Source: Blastobasis lacticolella (taxonomy: Eukaryota; Arthropoda; Insecta; Lepidoptera; Blastobasidae). Taken from it: a DNA stretch of 64,000 bases. The notes beneath the pieces were generated by a model. The model did not search any database. It was not told the DNA's origin and worked only from the letters and a program-made list of their open reading frames with translations. Each line of letters opens with the position of its first letter. Position 1 is the first letter of the stretch. Below, one piece after another: positions 11,270-25,049 of the stretch. Location of the stretch: NCBI GenBank assembly GCA_905147135.1, contig LR990053.1, positions 7,638,501 to 7,702,500 on the forward strand, in the 5' to 3' direction. Both the position numbers and the translations under genes were made by a program.

Positions 11270-11460
11270 ACATTGCGGTGCGGCAGGGCCGATCTAGGAA
11301 GCAGCTGGACTGTTGATACTAGTCCTTATATCGTATAAAAAATGTCGCTGCTAGGACGTCCGACCACGCCCCCGTATCCGGAAAGCGACTTTATTTTATA
11401 CTGGGTAAGGACTAGTACCTATCAACTGTCTCCTAGATCGGCACTGTCACTGTCGTATGT
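11270..11460. mobile_element. Foldback MITE, ~190 bp
   Basis: The inverted arms share GCCGATCTAGGA and ACTAGTCCTTA with their complements (left from 11284; right ends 11446). The similarity extends more weakly out to ACAT and ATGT at 11270 and 11460. The TIR resembles the CAGKG start of hAT-type MITEs, but no 8-bp duplication is visible. Confidence 0.6.
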
Positions 11461-12233
11461 AGCCGCTGTTTGCCTTGCAGCTGTACATTGAAGATACAGA
11501 AGGCAGCACACATCCTCCTACCTAAAATCAGTAAAAATGGTAAAAGGAGCTATCATTGCGAGAGTTCCAGAATACGTTTGGCTGAAATGATCTCTGGACC
11601 ATTGTTCTAGTTTGTTTGTAGTCGAGCATGGTAATTGTATTTGTGCCTAGGACCTAGGTCGACATTTTTCGGCTTCGATCAACTACCAAATGCATTTTGG
11701 GATTCTGGGTTGCAGGAAAGAACATCATGCCATGTTCAATATGATATTTGTCGTAGGAAGTAGGAACCCCCACCCGCTGATCAATCACAACGTATTTACG
11801 CATGTCTAAAAGTAGGTAGGTATCTAGGCTACGTGTTTAAAATAAAGTTTGAATTAACTATGTGTTGTACATAGTTAATTCGTTAGTAGTTAGTTGTACC
11901 GTGTTACAAAAGTATTTCATCATTTTTACACTTTAAATTTCAGAAATAGATATTTATTACTTCTAGTATAGGTACGTATACCAAAGTGCGTAGTAATTCA
12001 TATCCTAATATAGTTTCTAGTTCATAGAAAAGAGTGTTGGTTGTTTTGTTCAGCTTCAGCATGCGTTGCATAGAAAATAATAAATACTCCGGGCCGGAAG
12101 AAGTCGGAAGAACGAATAGAACGATGCGTCGTCATGATTTGTTTTCATTTTTCATATGCTGCGTCACAATGAAACAAAAGTCTCTTTCAATATCGCTACA
12201 ACGAAAAGGGACAGAGCATTTCAATATGCATAG
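11461..12233. other. Polyubiquitin upstream region
   Basis: No gene. Near the right end, 12097-12121 has six GAA triplets at irregular spacing, which could be weak heat-shock-factor half-sites next to the well-ordered array at 12234-12266. Confidence 0.4.
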
Positions 12234-12271
12234 TTCGTGAAACTTCGTTGATGTTCGACGGTGTTCGTTTC
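12234..12271 (+). promoter_or_regulatory. Heat-shock element array upstream of polyubiquitin
   Basis: Units at exact 5-bp steps: TTC 12234, GAA 12239, TTC 12244, TGA 12249 (one mismatch to GAA), TTC 12254, CGG 12259 (poor), TTC 12264. The first three form a perfect core HSE, TTCgtGAAacTTC. It ends about 60 bp before the TATA box. Polyubiquitin genes are classic heat-inducible genes, so heat-shock-factor control is a sound inference. Confidence 0.8.
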
Positions 12272-12327
12272 TTTGTATTGATCGCGCGACTGATATTGCG
12301 CCACAAATACGCCACACTACGCAGGGT

Positions 12328-12334
12328 TATAAAA
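12328..12334 (+). promoter_or_regulatory. Polyubiquitin TATA box
   Basis: TATAAAA in a strong position between the heat-shock array and the leader exon. Transcription would start near 12358, and the leader runs without interruption to the donor site at 12488/12489. Confidence 0.75.
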
Positions 12335-12849
12335 GCACCCGTACGAGCACTGGCTGACGCATTCTGTAGAAGGAAAAAACCGTGACAAGACAAGCAAGCG
12401 ATTAGTGAATAATTTTGTAGTCGAGTTGTTTGTTTTAAATTGAAGTTATTGTATTGTGCTACTTCATTAAATTAACTGTGTTTGTAAGGTAAGATATCCA
12501 TTTTCCTTAGATTAAACTACTTATCCATAAATTCGATTTGTAAAAATGAGGTCAGCCATTTTGCTTTTGCATTGGAATCTTTAGAATTCCAAAGATTGGA
12601 AGTTTGGATCACAGAAATAATTAAGATTAGAGGCAGACATTATTTTGAAGTCGGTACCTTTAGGAATATACCTATTATTTGGTGGTTTAACTAGTGGGTA
12701 TAGGTACTTGGGTGCGTGAATGTGGTGTGTGATCTTGGTAAGCTTGCCTTCCCATGATTACATGCCAACTCATTTCGTCATGTCTGCTAATACTGTAAAA
12801 CCCCGTGTTGTAACTCTACTTTGAAGATAAGTATTTCAGACAGACCAGC

Positions 12850-13060
12850 ATTTTTGTCCACGACTACGTCCTCGTAAAATTCGTATAATACGATCTGGAC
12901 CCATTCCCTGGGGATGGGAACCACATCGAATTTCGGGAAAATCTATAGCCTACCTGTGCTTTAGAGCTTTCTATAGGTGAAATAATTTTGAAAATCGGTT
13001 TAAATAGTTTTTCAGTTTATCTATTATCAACGAACAAAGAATCAAATATTTTCTCTTTAT
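12850..13060 (+). repeat. Old dispersed repeat in polyubiquitin intron
   Basis: The blocks GACTACGTCCTCGTAAAATT, GATGGGAACC, CTATAGGTGAAATAA, GAAAATCGGTTTAAATAGTT and a final CTTTATAATATTAGTA resemble a repeat very common in Lepidoptera. A related head lies at 20470-20560 (CGACATCGTCCGCGTAAAAT). Boundaries are approximate. Confidence 0.5.
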
Positions 13061-13074
13061 AATATTAGTAAGTA

Positions 13075-13150
13075 GGTTTGTTGCTTCTTCACGCAAAAAG
13101 TACTAAACCGATTTTGATGACATTTGGCAGTAATATAGCTTATAGAACAT
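13075..13150 (+). repeat. Dispersed repeat (TTCACGCAAAAA family)
   Basis: TTGCTTCTTCACGCAAAAAG, then ACCGATTTTGATGACATTTG and GCAGTAATATAGCTTATAG. The same blocks recur at 35485-35580 and in part at 14150-14195. Class unknown; probably the end region of a common lepidopteran element. Confidence 0.5.
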
Positions 13151-13405
13151 ATAATTTATTCCAATATTCAATGGAATTCCCTTGGGCAGGCAATGTCAAA
13201 TGCAAGGATAATACACTTAAAATGTATGGTTAAACAAATGGCTGAACTATAATATGGTACCTATATATTTAGAATCGTCTCAGATAGTGCTTTTCCCAAA
13301 CAATAAATTAGTGGAAAAAATATTTTTTCATACTCATGTCCGCCATCTTGAATTCTGAGCTTTCGGTCCAAAATCGATAGTGCCAACCTGGAACTTTGTG
13401 TTCAG

Positions 13406-14086
13406 CAGGGCCGGGAACAGTACCGCCGATCTCCAATCGCATTACACCAACCCATCCATCGCATCTGAAATTACGTCACAACATGCATTTCGGATAGGCC
13501 CGATTCTCCCGATATCCATCCTTTGAAATGGACTGAAATGTACAATTTTGAGCAACCACAGTAGAGAAGAGATTAAATGGCAAATTTTAGCTTTCCTTAA
13601 TTAACCTATGCGCCGATTTAATTAATTACAATAATATGTACATACATTATATATACCTTGGTACACTTTTCAAACTTTCTTGTTCTTAGCAGAAAAAGAG
13701 CCGAAGTCTGCCATTAGAGGAAAGAACGTCCGAAAACAACCAACAACGACATTTATTATGTTCCGTTCTACTGACACTGAACAGTAACATAATTTTCACG
13801 ATTTATTAATTTGATTTCAGAAATAAATGTAACACATTTGATGTACTAAAAATGACAAAGTACGAAAATAATTAAAAAATATTTTATTATAAGTACAATT
13901 CTAACATTTTATTCAATTATAAAAATACGTTTCAAAATAAAAGTTCGAAACGGCTCGTAAAGATGCTCCCAACTCCTCATTCATTACGTTCATTTTGCCG
14001 GCGGTTCGAATATCCGGAATGCATGTTGTTACGTCATTCCAGAGGGGTGGGATCATGCGATTGGAGATTGGCGGTGCCGCTGCCTA
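13406..14086. mobile_element. MITE in polyubiquitin intron, ~680 bp
   Basis: Imperfect ~90-bp terminal inverted repeats: left from 13406 with TACCGCCGATCTCCAATCGC, right ending in the complement GCGATTGGAGATTGGCGGTG. Inner blocks ACGTCACAACATGCAT and ATGCATGTTGTTACGT also pair. The same TIR start (TACCGCCGATCTCC) is found at 19826. No target duplication could be fixed. Confidence 0.65.
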
Positions 14087-14493
14087 ATTAGTAAAAAAAA
14101 CATGGCTGGCCGCTAGAATTGTAACGCTTCGAATACTGGACTAGTCTTATCACGCAAAAACCAATGAACGGATTTTCATCACAATTTGGTTAAACTTAAA
14201 ATCTAGGCCATGTTTCGACTAATACGGGTGGAACCAGAGATACAGTTGGACCTTCCCGAAGTACAAATAAGAGGTTGTTTATATCTACACTAATGTCAGA
14301 TGAAAGTGGTCAGAACATCTTTGAGATACCTACCTACCTACTCTTATACCTACATTTTTCAATTCACGCGACCAATCTTGATACTGCATTTCTATTGAGA
14401 ACAAAATTACAAACACTTTATAAACGAGATATTCTACTTGAAAGCTTTAATATAGAATAATAGGTACTACCTGCCTAATTAAAAGAGGTGTGG

Positions 14494-14645
14494 ACGCCAG
14501 TGGTCAGCTGCGACAATGATACACCGAATCTTAATATTGAAGACTAACTTAATCGTGTCGTGAGTGAGCGATTAGTGACGTCGATTGTAGATTATGCCGA
14601 TCTTCACTATTATCTAGGTACTTAATAATGTGAATTACGACTTAA
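14494..14645 (+). repeat. Dispersed repeat, copy 2 (partner at 1389-1552)
   Basis: Same ordered blocks as copy 1: ACGCCAGTGGTCAGCT, ACACCGAATCTTAAT, AATCGTGTCGTGAG, GTGACGTCGATTGTAG. It lies directly left of the SINE in the polyubiquitin intron. Confidence 0.6.
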
Positions 14646-14671
14646 CAATCACAATCGTTTCTCACGGTAGA

Positions 14672-15165
14672 GCGTCAGTGGCGTAATGGTCAAGATGTCT
14701 GATTCGTAAGCGAGAGGTACCGACCACACGCAATTGATACATGGCGGCACTGGGGTTTTCCATGACTATTTACTAAGTTATGTACATAACTTGAACACCA
14801 ACCGATGCTCTTATGGTGAGGGAAAACATCAGACAAAATTCAGATGACTGAATGTGAAATATGACCAATCTGGAGAGTAACAGTGTATCTTGGAGTGTCT
14901 AATCAAGTGCCTCGAGCAATACCTACCATGGTCTCGAGTAAGATTACGGTTTGAGCGAGTGAACATTGCAACTGTTACAAGACGGTAACGTTCAATTTGA
15001 GTTAGGTCTACCTACCGCGACCTGGTCAGGTTCCCCTCGCAAACTGGGTCACGAAGGTCAGATGGTGGCAGTCGCCCCGCTGTAATTACCTGATGTCCCA
15101 AAACCTGAATCAAGGTCAAGGTTGCGCGTGAGACCACACTCGGGACATTCGCCGAGATTATTAAA
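14672..15165 (+). mobile_element. tRNA-derived SINE with internal insert
   Basis: Related to the SINE at 50064-50413. The tRNA-like head (GTGGCGTAATGGTCAAGATG, GCGAGAGGTACC) is present, but the B box is worn. The 3' part GGTTCCCCTCG to GTAATTACCTGATGT aligns with it. About 150 bp between roughly 14868 and 15020 have no counterpart in the other copy, so this is either an insertion here or a deletion there. Confidence 0.65.
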
Positions 15166-15229
15166 AGAGTAGAGTTAGTTACTACTAAACACGTACCTAG
15201 TATCAACCGTTATAAGCATTAAGTTTTAA

Positions 15230-18457
<3,228 letters not shown>

Positions 18458-18500
18458 TTGTAATGTCAATCAATGTGTTTAATTCCATTTCTCCATCACC

Positions 18501-18563
18501 AATAAACATTATCGATTTATAATGGGATTCATTACAAGAATAAATAATTCCAAATTAAATAAA
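18501..18563 (+). terminator. Polyubiquitin polyadenylation signals
   Basis: AATAAA at 18501-18506, 18539-18544 and 18558-18563, 44-101 bp past the stop codon. Any of these could direct cleavage just before the piggyBac-like insertion at 18582. Confidence 0.7.
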
Positions 18564-18581
18564 TATCTCGTTTTATTTTAA

Positions 18582-19780
18582 CCCTTTAACCGCCAAGGTC
18601 GGATATATCCGACAAAAATTTTCGTGCTCATTTCGCCAAGGACGGATATTTACGACCAAATACCACTACTCGGTTAATCTGCCTTTTTGTTTGATAGCAC
18701 TGTATTATATTACAATTATGTTCATAATTTGGTAAATAGTCGATGAAGTAATCATATACAATTGCTTACACTTTAGTTTCTTAATTAGAAGACTTAAAAA
18801 TAATGTCTAAAGTTGAATAAATTACTGATAGTATTATTCGAAAAGTGTATTGGTGTCCAGCGCCAGTGACGGAAAAATCCGACAATAAGGATGGGACATA
18901 AGCAATGATTTACTGGTAGAAAAATCCACATAAATTAAATTATTTCTGTTTATACTTACTAATTTATTAAAAAACAAATAAAGCAAATGTTACTCTATAG
19001 TAAACACATTTATTTCTATAAATAAATGTGTTTATTTTGTTTTATTTATAATAAATAAAGCTTAAAAATGTCAGTGACTGAATCGACAATTCCCATCCCT
19101 AGTCTGCATGTTTAGGAACTAATGTTGCTAGTACACCCAGCGCCACGGACGGAAAAAGACGACCGCTTCTGACGTCATAAACGAGTGCCGCCTTCTGGAT
19201 TTTTCCATTGGTGTTGTGCTTATGCGTGTTATTATTATGTTCGTGTTATCGATTAATGTGATTAAACATGATTACAGCTGAAGAATTAATACGTATTCTG
19301 GAAGGTGATCTGTAGTTAAATATCATTAGAATCTGTCAAGGTTCGATTCGGTAAACTGATATTAATATTGTTGAAATAAGTATAATCATGTTTGTTAAAA
19401 AACTGACCAATGTTGTTTGTTAACTATTGCATTTAGATAAAGAATACTCTATAGGACTGCATTGAAAAATAAGAATAACAAAATTCTTTTCATGACCAAT
19501 TTTATTGTGCGGAAATCAATAAATCTTTCAATATCTGTAAACGCTTTTTGTTTCATTGTGTTACCAAAATACCTGCTAATATTAGAAATAAAATTACAAA
19601 GTAACGTTTTCTATCTACTGTCTGTTACGATATTTAGATGAAATTGTAAGCGTTTGAAGGGGAATTACCCATATCGATATACTATTGAACATCACTATTT
19701 GTTGTAGGTATTTATTTTTCGTTTTACTGTGCGTGGCGCTGAGGGCACGCCAACTGATTCTAAGCGTGGCGGTTAAAGGG
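18582..19780. mobile_element. Non-autonomous piggyBac-like element
   Basis: 1199 bp bounded by perfect 14-bp terminal inverted repeats, CCCTTTAACCGCCA at 18582 and TGGCGGTTAAAGGG ending at 19780. Both are flanked by the TTAA target duplication (18578-18581, 19781-19784), the hallmark of piggyBac insertion. Subterminal blocks repeat GCGCCAGTGACGGAAAAA and GCGCCACGGACGGAAAAA (18861, 19141). A near-perfect palindrome sits at 19001-19034. No transposase frame survives; a 15-codon ATG frame at 19268 (MITAEELIRILEGDL) could be a remnant start, but that is speculative. Confidence 0.88.
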
Positions 19781-19825
19781 TTAATAAATCATGTACACTA
19801 CGCAACCCAGCCAAACCAGCAGGCG

Positions 19826-19968
19826 TACCGCCGATCTCCGATAATACGCCGCCATCTTGCAATGCGCAATGTTATTGAGAAAGGACCAATCGCAGCAAGC
19901 CAGAGTCAGAGCTGTCTTGCTGCGATTGGTGTGAATGAAAATGGCGTACTATTGGATATAGGGCGGTA
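19826..19968. mobile_element. Small foldback MITE, TACCGCC family
   Basis: The ends TACCGCCGATCTCCGATAAT and the complement of ATGGCGTACTATTGGATATA/GGCGGTA form imperfect terminal repeats. The TIR start matches the MITE at 13406-14086. Inside is a perfect 14-bp stem, CCAATCGCAGCAAG at 19886-19899 with its complement at 19916-19929. Confidence 0.6.
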
Positions 19969-20219
19969 GAGCTCGTCTAGTCTAAAATGACGCGCCCCAC
20001 TACTTAGTTGATTTCGATGTGTGAGTGCAAATATTGATAATGACACTTTATCTGGCTCCCAGCCAATGAACGACGCGTGCTCCGACGTTTGAATCTCACC
20101 GGCAAATGAATGACCAATTACAACGGCATTTGTATATGTATAGCGTCCATATTTTAAACTTGCTTGTGTGCGTTAATGCGATAGTGGGGCGCGTCATTTT
20201 AGATTAGACAAGCTCTACC
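19965..20219. mobile_element. MITE, 255 bp, ~38-bp inverted ends
   Basis: Starts GGTAGAGCTCGTCTAGTCTA and continues AAATGACGCGCCCCACTA. The right end 20182-20219 is its reverse complement with about two mismatches. It abuts or overlaps the preceding MITE by about 4 bp (GGTA). No clear target duplication. Confidence 0.75.
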
Positions 20220-20819
20220 ACTGTCGGTAGATGAATTGTAGCGCCAATCGCAACATAATCTAAAGTGTGTTTCAATAGAGCACCAACAATCTGACTACGA
20301 AAAAAAACATTTTATCGCAGTCATTTGTTGTTTTTTCATCATTATAGTTCGTAGTATTTTCTTTCCTGTAAGTAGCATGGTGGTTCCTTTTTACGGCACA
20401 TTCAGTATTATCATTTTTTTCTATTGAAACCTACATTACTGAATCGTCAAACCTATTTTTGATAGCTGCCAGCGACATCGTCCGCGTAAAATTCAGTTAA
20501 TATACTACGGAACCCGATCGCCGTTCCCATGATGTAGCTTTCTATAGTAAAATAATAATTATTATCTTTTTTGTGAGTTTTTGAGTTTATCAATCACATA
20601 TATATTTTTTATAGTATAATATAGAAGTCTTGTGAACGTGAATTAGATATGTCCATGGATTTATATTTTTACAAAATAAGTAAAGTTGTATAAATCCCAT
20701 GACCATGTCTAGTCTTTTTGTCATTATGATTAATCTATTTATGGCAAAAAACATTTACTTTTTTTGCTTTCCACTCGCGGCATGAAATATGCCTAATGTA
20801 TTCTGTATCTATATTTTAC
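20220..20819. other. Spacer with an old repeat piece
   Basis: AT-rich. 20470-20560 carries CGACATCGTCCGCGTAAAAT and GTAGCTTTCTATAG, related to the repeat at 12850-13060. No gene seen. Confidence 0.4.
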
Positions 20820-21066
20820 AAGCTTTTCGCCGTTTCAGCGCCATCGGTCCCCAACCCAGTAGGATGTATCGGTCAAATTGCATTAACACCCAAGCTTATC
20901 TTGAAATACCTGTTAAAATTAAAGGTGGCTAAGGGAGCAGGCTGCGATGATATCCCTCCTATTTTTGTACGCGAATGTGCCACCTGCTTAGCTTCCCCTA
21001 TTTATTCTGTTTAAGCGCTCTCTATCAGAGGGTGTTTTCCTGACTTTATGGAAGCAAGCATTTTTA

Positions 21067-22416
21067 GTGCCAATCCATAAAGGTGGTTCTAGAGCATTGG
21101 CGGAGCAATACCGCCCTGTGTCCATTCTAACAGTTTTTAGCAAATTGTTTGAGTTGATTGTTTATGATCAGGTATATCCCGTCGTCGCGCGCAGTGTTCC
21201 GAACGCCCAACATGGATTTATGCGCAAGAGATCAACTCTCACTAACTTAGCCGAATTTGTCGACACTGTTGCCAGGCATATGGATGGGGGCCGCCGGGTT
21301 GATGTCGTTTACACCGACTATTCAAAATGTTTTGATAGACTTTGCCACGACACGATTTTAAATAAGCTTGAACAAGTCGGGGTACACGGTGATCTGCTGC
21401 GGTGGTTTGAGTCATACCTTCGCAACAGAAGTCAGGCTGTCAGGCTTGGGTGTTACCGCTCTCAGTTTGCTACCATTCCCTCCGGAGTACCCCAGGGCTC
21501 ACACCTGGGTCCATTACTGTTTAATGTTTGTCTATTTGATTATGCACAATGCTTTCGATATGCATCGTTTCTTATGTATGCAGACGATACCAAAATTTTT
21601 ATGCCTATTAAGCATCCTACGGACTGCACATTACTACAAGAGGACCTGGATAGAGTCTCTGAGTACTGTTCCCGGAATGGTCTCCAGCTAAACGTCAAGA
21701 AATGTCAAACGATCTCTTTCACTAGACAGAGGAGTACAGACGCCTACTCCTATAAGTTGGACGGTAGCGTAATTGATAGGGTACACCAAGTCCGGGATCT
21801 AGGTGTAATTCTTGATTACAAATTAAATTTTATTGCACAATATGAGCACATCGCTGTTAAAGCTGTGAAAATGTTGGGCTTCATATATAGAGCGTGTAAG
21901 CCTCTTAACTCAGCTGCAGCATTTAAAATTCTTTACTACGCATATGTTAGGAGTGTACTTGAGTACGCGTCGCCTGTGTGGTCTCCAATTTACGCGAACC
22001 ACCGTGGTAGATTGGAGTCCATACAGAAAGCGTTCCTTAGGCGTTTTAATTACATTGCTGGGTGCGAACGATTAGGATATGAGGAGTGCCTGATTAAATA
22101 CAAAATGTTTTCCCTAGAGGATAGGCGTTTGATTGCGGATATTAGGTTTCTGCGCGATGTACTTCACGGCGAGGTGGATAGTCCAGATTTGCTGTCCCGG
22201 ATTTTGTTCTGTGCGGGGGATGCGCGCGCGCGTCGAGGAGGTCGCTGGCCTCGCCTGCTGGACTATGGTCGAGTACGTAGCGGCTACGCGCTGGGCTCAC
22301 CCATCAATAGAGCTATTGATGTGTATGAAGCCCGCTTCTCCCGTACGGTCGATATATTTCTACTTCGGCGGGCTCAGTTTGTTAGGGGAGTGCAGCAAGA
22401 ACTTCGGTCCGAGTGA
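21067..22416 (+). pseudogene. LINE reverse-transcriptase ORF (5'-broken)
   Basis: The 449-codon frame holds most of the reverse-transcriptase palm and thumb and the C-terminal domain of the element at 20820-22778. The catalytic YADD (about residues 171-174) is intact. The first part of the fingers lies upstream in other frames, so full-length protein cannot be made. The stretch between GPLLFN and the YADD block (CLFDYAQCFRY) departs from the usual YINDL-type pattern. Confidence 0.8.
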
Positions 22417-22522
22417 CACATGACACACGACACACGTACGCACACACACACACCCACCCACACACCCACCCACACACACACACACACACCCACACAAAAA
22501 CACACACACACACGCACAAACA
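22417..22522 (+). repeat. CA-rich microsatellite in LINE 3' UTR
   Basis: Almost pure alternating CA with CCCA interruptions, starting right after the LINE stop codon. It belongs to the LINE copy or expanded inside it. Confidence 0.9.
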
Positions 22523-22778
22523 GGTCGCATGGGATAGGCCTGCATTTCTATTTCTATTTCTGTTTCTGTATTTTTATTTTTACGTCATAAATATCTAATG
22601 TAACTCATAAATGGAACGGTAGGAGCTATACCTGCTGGACTGCAATATGGTTTGATTTTCAAAATTTTAAACAGCAGTTTTGTAATTGGCATTGCAACTT
22701 TGAATTGTACAATTATAACTAAATTTTATTGCTGTTAAACTGTATGGAAATAAAAAAAAAAAAAAAAAAAAAAAAAAA

Positions 22779-23380
22779 GCTTGTAAGTGAAGGCGAATAA
22801 AAAGTAGCCTAGCCATAGGCGTAGGAAGAGGGGGGGGGTGCCCCCCCCCAGAATGGTCTGGTGTCCACCCCAGGATACCGCAGGTACCGATACGAAATTC
22901 TGGGCTGGACACATAAAAAACTTCACCCACACATAATTTCAATGAAATACAACCGACGATCCACATACTTACTTCTTTTTTTGCAAAGGAGTGTAGTCGT
23001 AGGTAGGTATATATTGTATTTCTAGTGGTGGACTAAAACCTCGACTCTAGATTGGTTGCCTGACTTTTGCTCTTTTCAGCTTGTATAGCATTATTTTAAA
23101 CAAAAAGTCGAATTCTGAAAGAAGGACACTTTAGCCCTTTCAAATGACAACCAAATTTCATTACAATGAAATGAAATTACAATCAAAGCTGGATTTAGTT
23201 ATATTTCCAAAAGACGGGTAACAAACTTAAGAGAAAATAAAGAGAGGGAATGCCCACGGTTTTTATAACAAAAATGTCAAAAATCACGTCTCTCGCTCAT
23301 TCATGTGCTCCAGGTTTTTCATACTACTACCAATCTTTCAAAACCTAAAATTCCGAGCTCGCTGCGCTCACATATAATAA
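22779..23380. other. Spacer with repeat pieces
   Basis: 22813-22850 (CATAGGCGTAGGAAGAG then a G run and a C run) looks like a worn end of a TIR element. 23265-23380 carries GTCAAAAATCACGTCTCTCG and CCGAGCTCGCTGCGCTCAC, units of the satellite-like repeat found at 26290-26960. No gene. Confidence 0.45.
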
Positions 23381-23850
23381 TAATAATAATAAAATCTTTA
23401 TTGCAGGCATAAAAAACCCATATACAATTTAAAATAAAATAAAATAAGTATAAAGAATAAAAATAGGTACACAATAATGAATTAACCTACTTAGATATTA
23501 AGGGCTCACAGAAATTCCCGCACAGCCCAAGAGTCACTTCCGGTTCGCAGCCATATGAGTATCCACTAGAGAACCACTAGAGAATACAACCGGGATCCCG
23601 ACCGTTTTCTGGCCCCGAAAATCCCGGGACTGTACTTGGCTAATCTCAGGATTTTCGGGATTGCCACAAACAAGTCTAGTTTGTATTCCGTAGTCCGTTG
23701 CGCCTTGAAAATAACCTTGCCTAGATTATTTTAATACATTACGACAAAAAGCAACTCGTACAATACGTAGGTACCCACTATTTACTACACAGGTACAGTC
23801 CTAATAATATGTTTGTCGTAGAACTTAGAAGGGACGTCCCCACTCGGAAT

Positions 23851-24132
23851 CATCATCATCACAGCCCGTAACAGTTCACTGCAGGACTTAGGGCCTCACC
23901 CACGAAAGGGGAGGTTATTGCCATAATCTCCACGCTTGGCAGGCGGGTTGGAGATCGCAGTGTTTAAATAATACAATGGAAAATGCTGCTGCCCATTTTC
24001 CAGACTACGGAGACTCTTGATCTTTTGCCTCGAAAACATTAGTCGCCTTGTACGACATCCATGAGTGTAAGGGGTTGGTGCTATTCTACTCTGCCGGGCA
24101 CCACACGGCCATCTGCCGGACACCACACGGCC
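23851..24132 (+). mobile_element. ~255-bp retroposon, copy C, nested in hAT
   Basis: CATCATCATCACAGCCCGTA to CACACGGCC, same family as 4952-5205. The last ~22 bp (ending CACCACACGGCC) are duplicated in tandem. Target duplication not evident. Confidence 0.75.
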
Positions 24133-25049
24133 AAAAATATGTGAAAATTGAACATGGAAAAGAGTTGTCACTTCTTTTGAACTGTAAAACCAGGTGGAAT
24201 AGTCTTTTAACAATGCTGGAGCGATTTTATCTTTTAAAAGCATGCATTCAAAAAGCTCTTATAGATCTCAATCATCCAATTCTTTTAGAAGATGTTGATT
24301 TTGAATTGGTAAATAAAATTTTTGATGTGCTAACCCCAATTACATTGACAGTAGAAGCAATCTGTCGGCGAGATGCTAATTTATGCACAGCTGATGCCGC
24401 TTTTAAATTTCTTATAAAACAGCTGTCTAGCAAAAACTCAGCACTTGCCAAAAAAATTAAAACATCCTTAGTGGAACGTATAAAGTAACGACGAAGTGAT
24501 GATTTAACTGGCGTGTTAAATTATTTACAAAATCCACGAATGGATGTTGAAAATCAGTTATTATCGGATTTGGAATGGCACGACTTATTTCCAGTTCCGA
24601 CACAGGCTTTAGTGAGGAAGCAAATAAAGAGTATTGTTAAAAGATTTAATAGTCGAGATAACACGGAAGAAGAAGCAAGGTCAGGATCACAAACAGATGA
24701 TGAGCTAAGGTCAGAAACCTCCCAACCCCAATTGACATTAAAGGAAAAGTTACAGCTGGAAATTAACAAGAGTATGAAATCCTCAGATCCTGAAGTACAA
24801 GTACAAAATGAATTGGGGTTGGCAAATAGTATTAGACGTGAAATGAGCCTGTTCGAAAATGGAAGAGTTCGTGGATATCACTTAGAAACAGCATATGAGT
24901 ATCTATTGTCTATTCCTCCAACTAGCGTAGAAGCTGAACGAGCGTTTTCAGCTGCTGCTTATGTTGGCAATAAACTACGAAGCAGGCTCGGAAGTCAAAC
25001 ATTGGATGCTTTGATATTTCTGCGTTTATATTTTCGAAATTCTAAATAG
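24133..25049 (+). pseudogene. hAT transposase C-terminal half, one internal stop
   Basis: The frame reads CKTRWNSLLTMLERFYLLKA near 24185-24245, typical of hAT transposases before the dimerisation region. It runs to a TAA at 24486-24488, then continues in the same frame to 25049. The second part holds the hAT C-terminal dimerisation motif (SVEAERAFSAAAYVGNKLRS, then LDALIFLRLYF). The BED zinc finger and first catalytic acidic residues are absent. Only one nonsense codon breaks the surviving half, so decay is fairly recent. Confidence 0.85.

Larger units (their letters stand above)
20820..22778 (+). mobile_element. 5'-truncated LINE, CR1/Jockey group
   Basis: A plus-strand reverse transcriptase, without the endonuclease half. 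Fingers residues begin near 20880 (LKVAKGAGCDDIPPIFV). Frameshifts near 21000 and 21045 precede a long frame to 22416 with YRPVSILTVFSKLFELIVYD, HGFMRKRSTLTNL, DYSKCFDRLCH, the active-site block MYADDTKIF (about 21574-21600), and a C-terminal domain. After the stop come a CA-rich microsatellite (22417-22522) and a terminal A tract of about 27 bases ending near 22778. No target duplication was found. Confidence 0.85.

Noticed and set aside
12097..12121. Second heat-shock element
   Set aside because: GAA triplets are present but not at a regular 5-bp alternating spacing.
22360..22598. Short His/Thr/Pro-rich or Cys/Val-rich frames
   Set aside because: Direct translations of the CA microsatellite.
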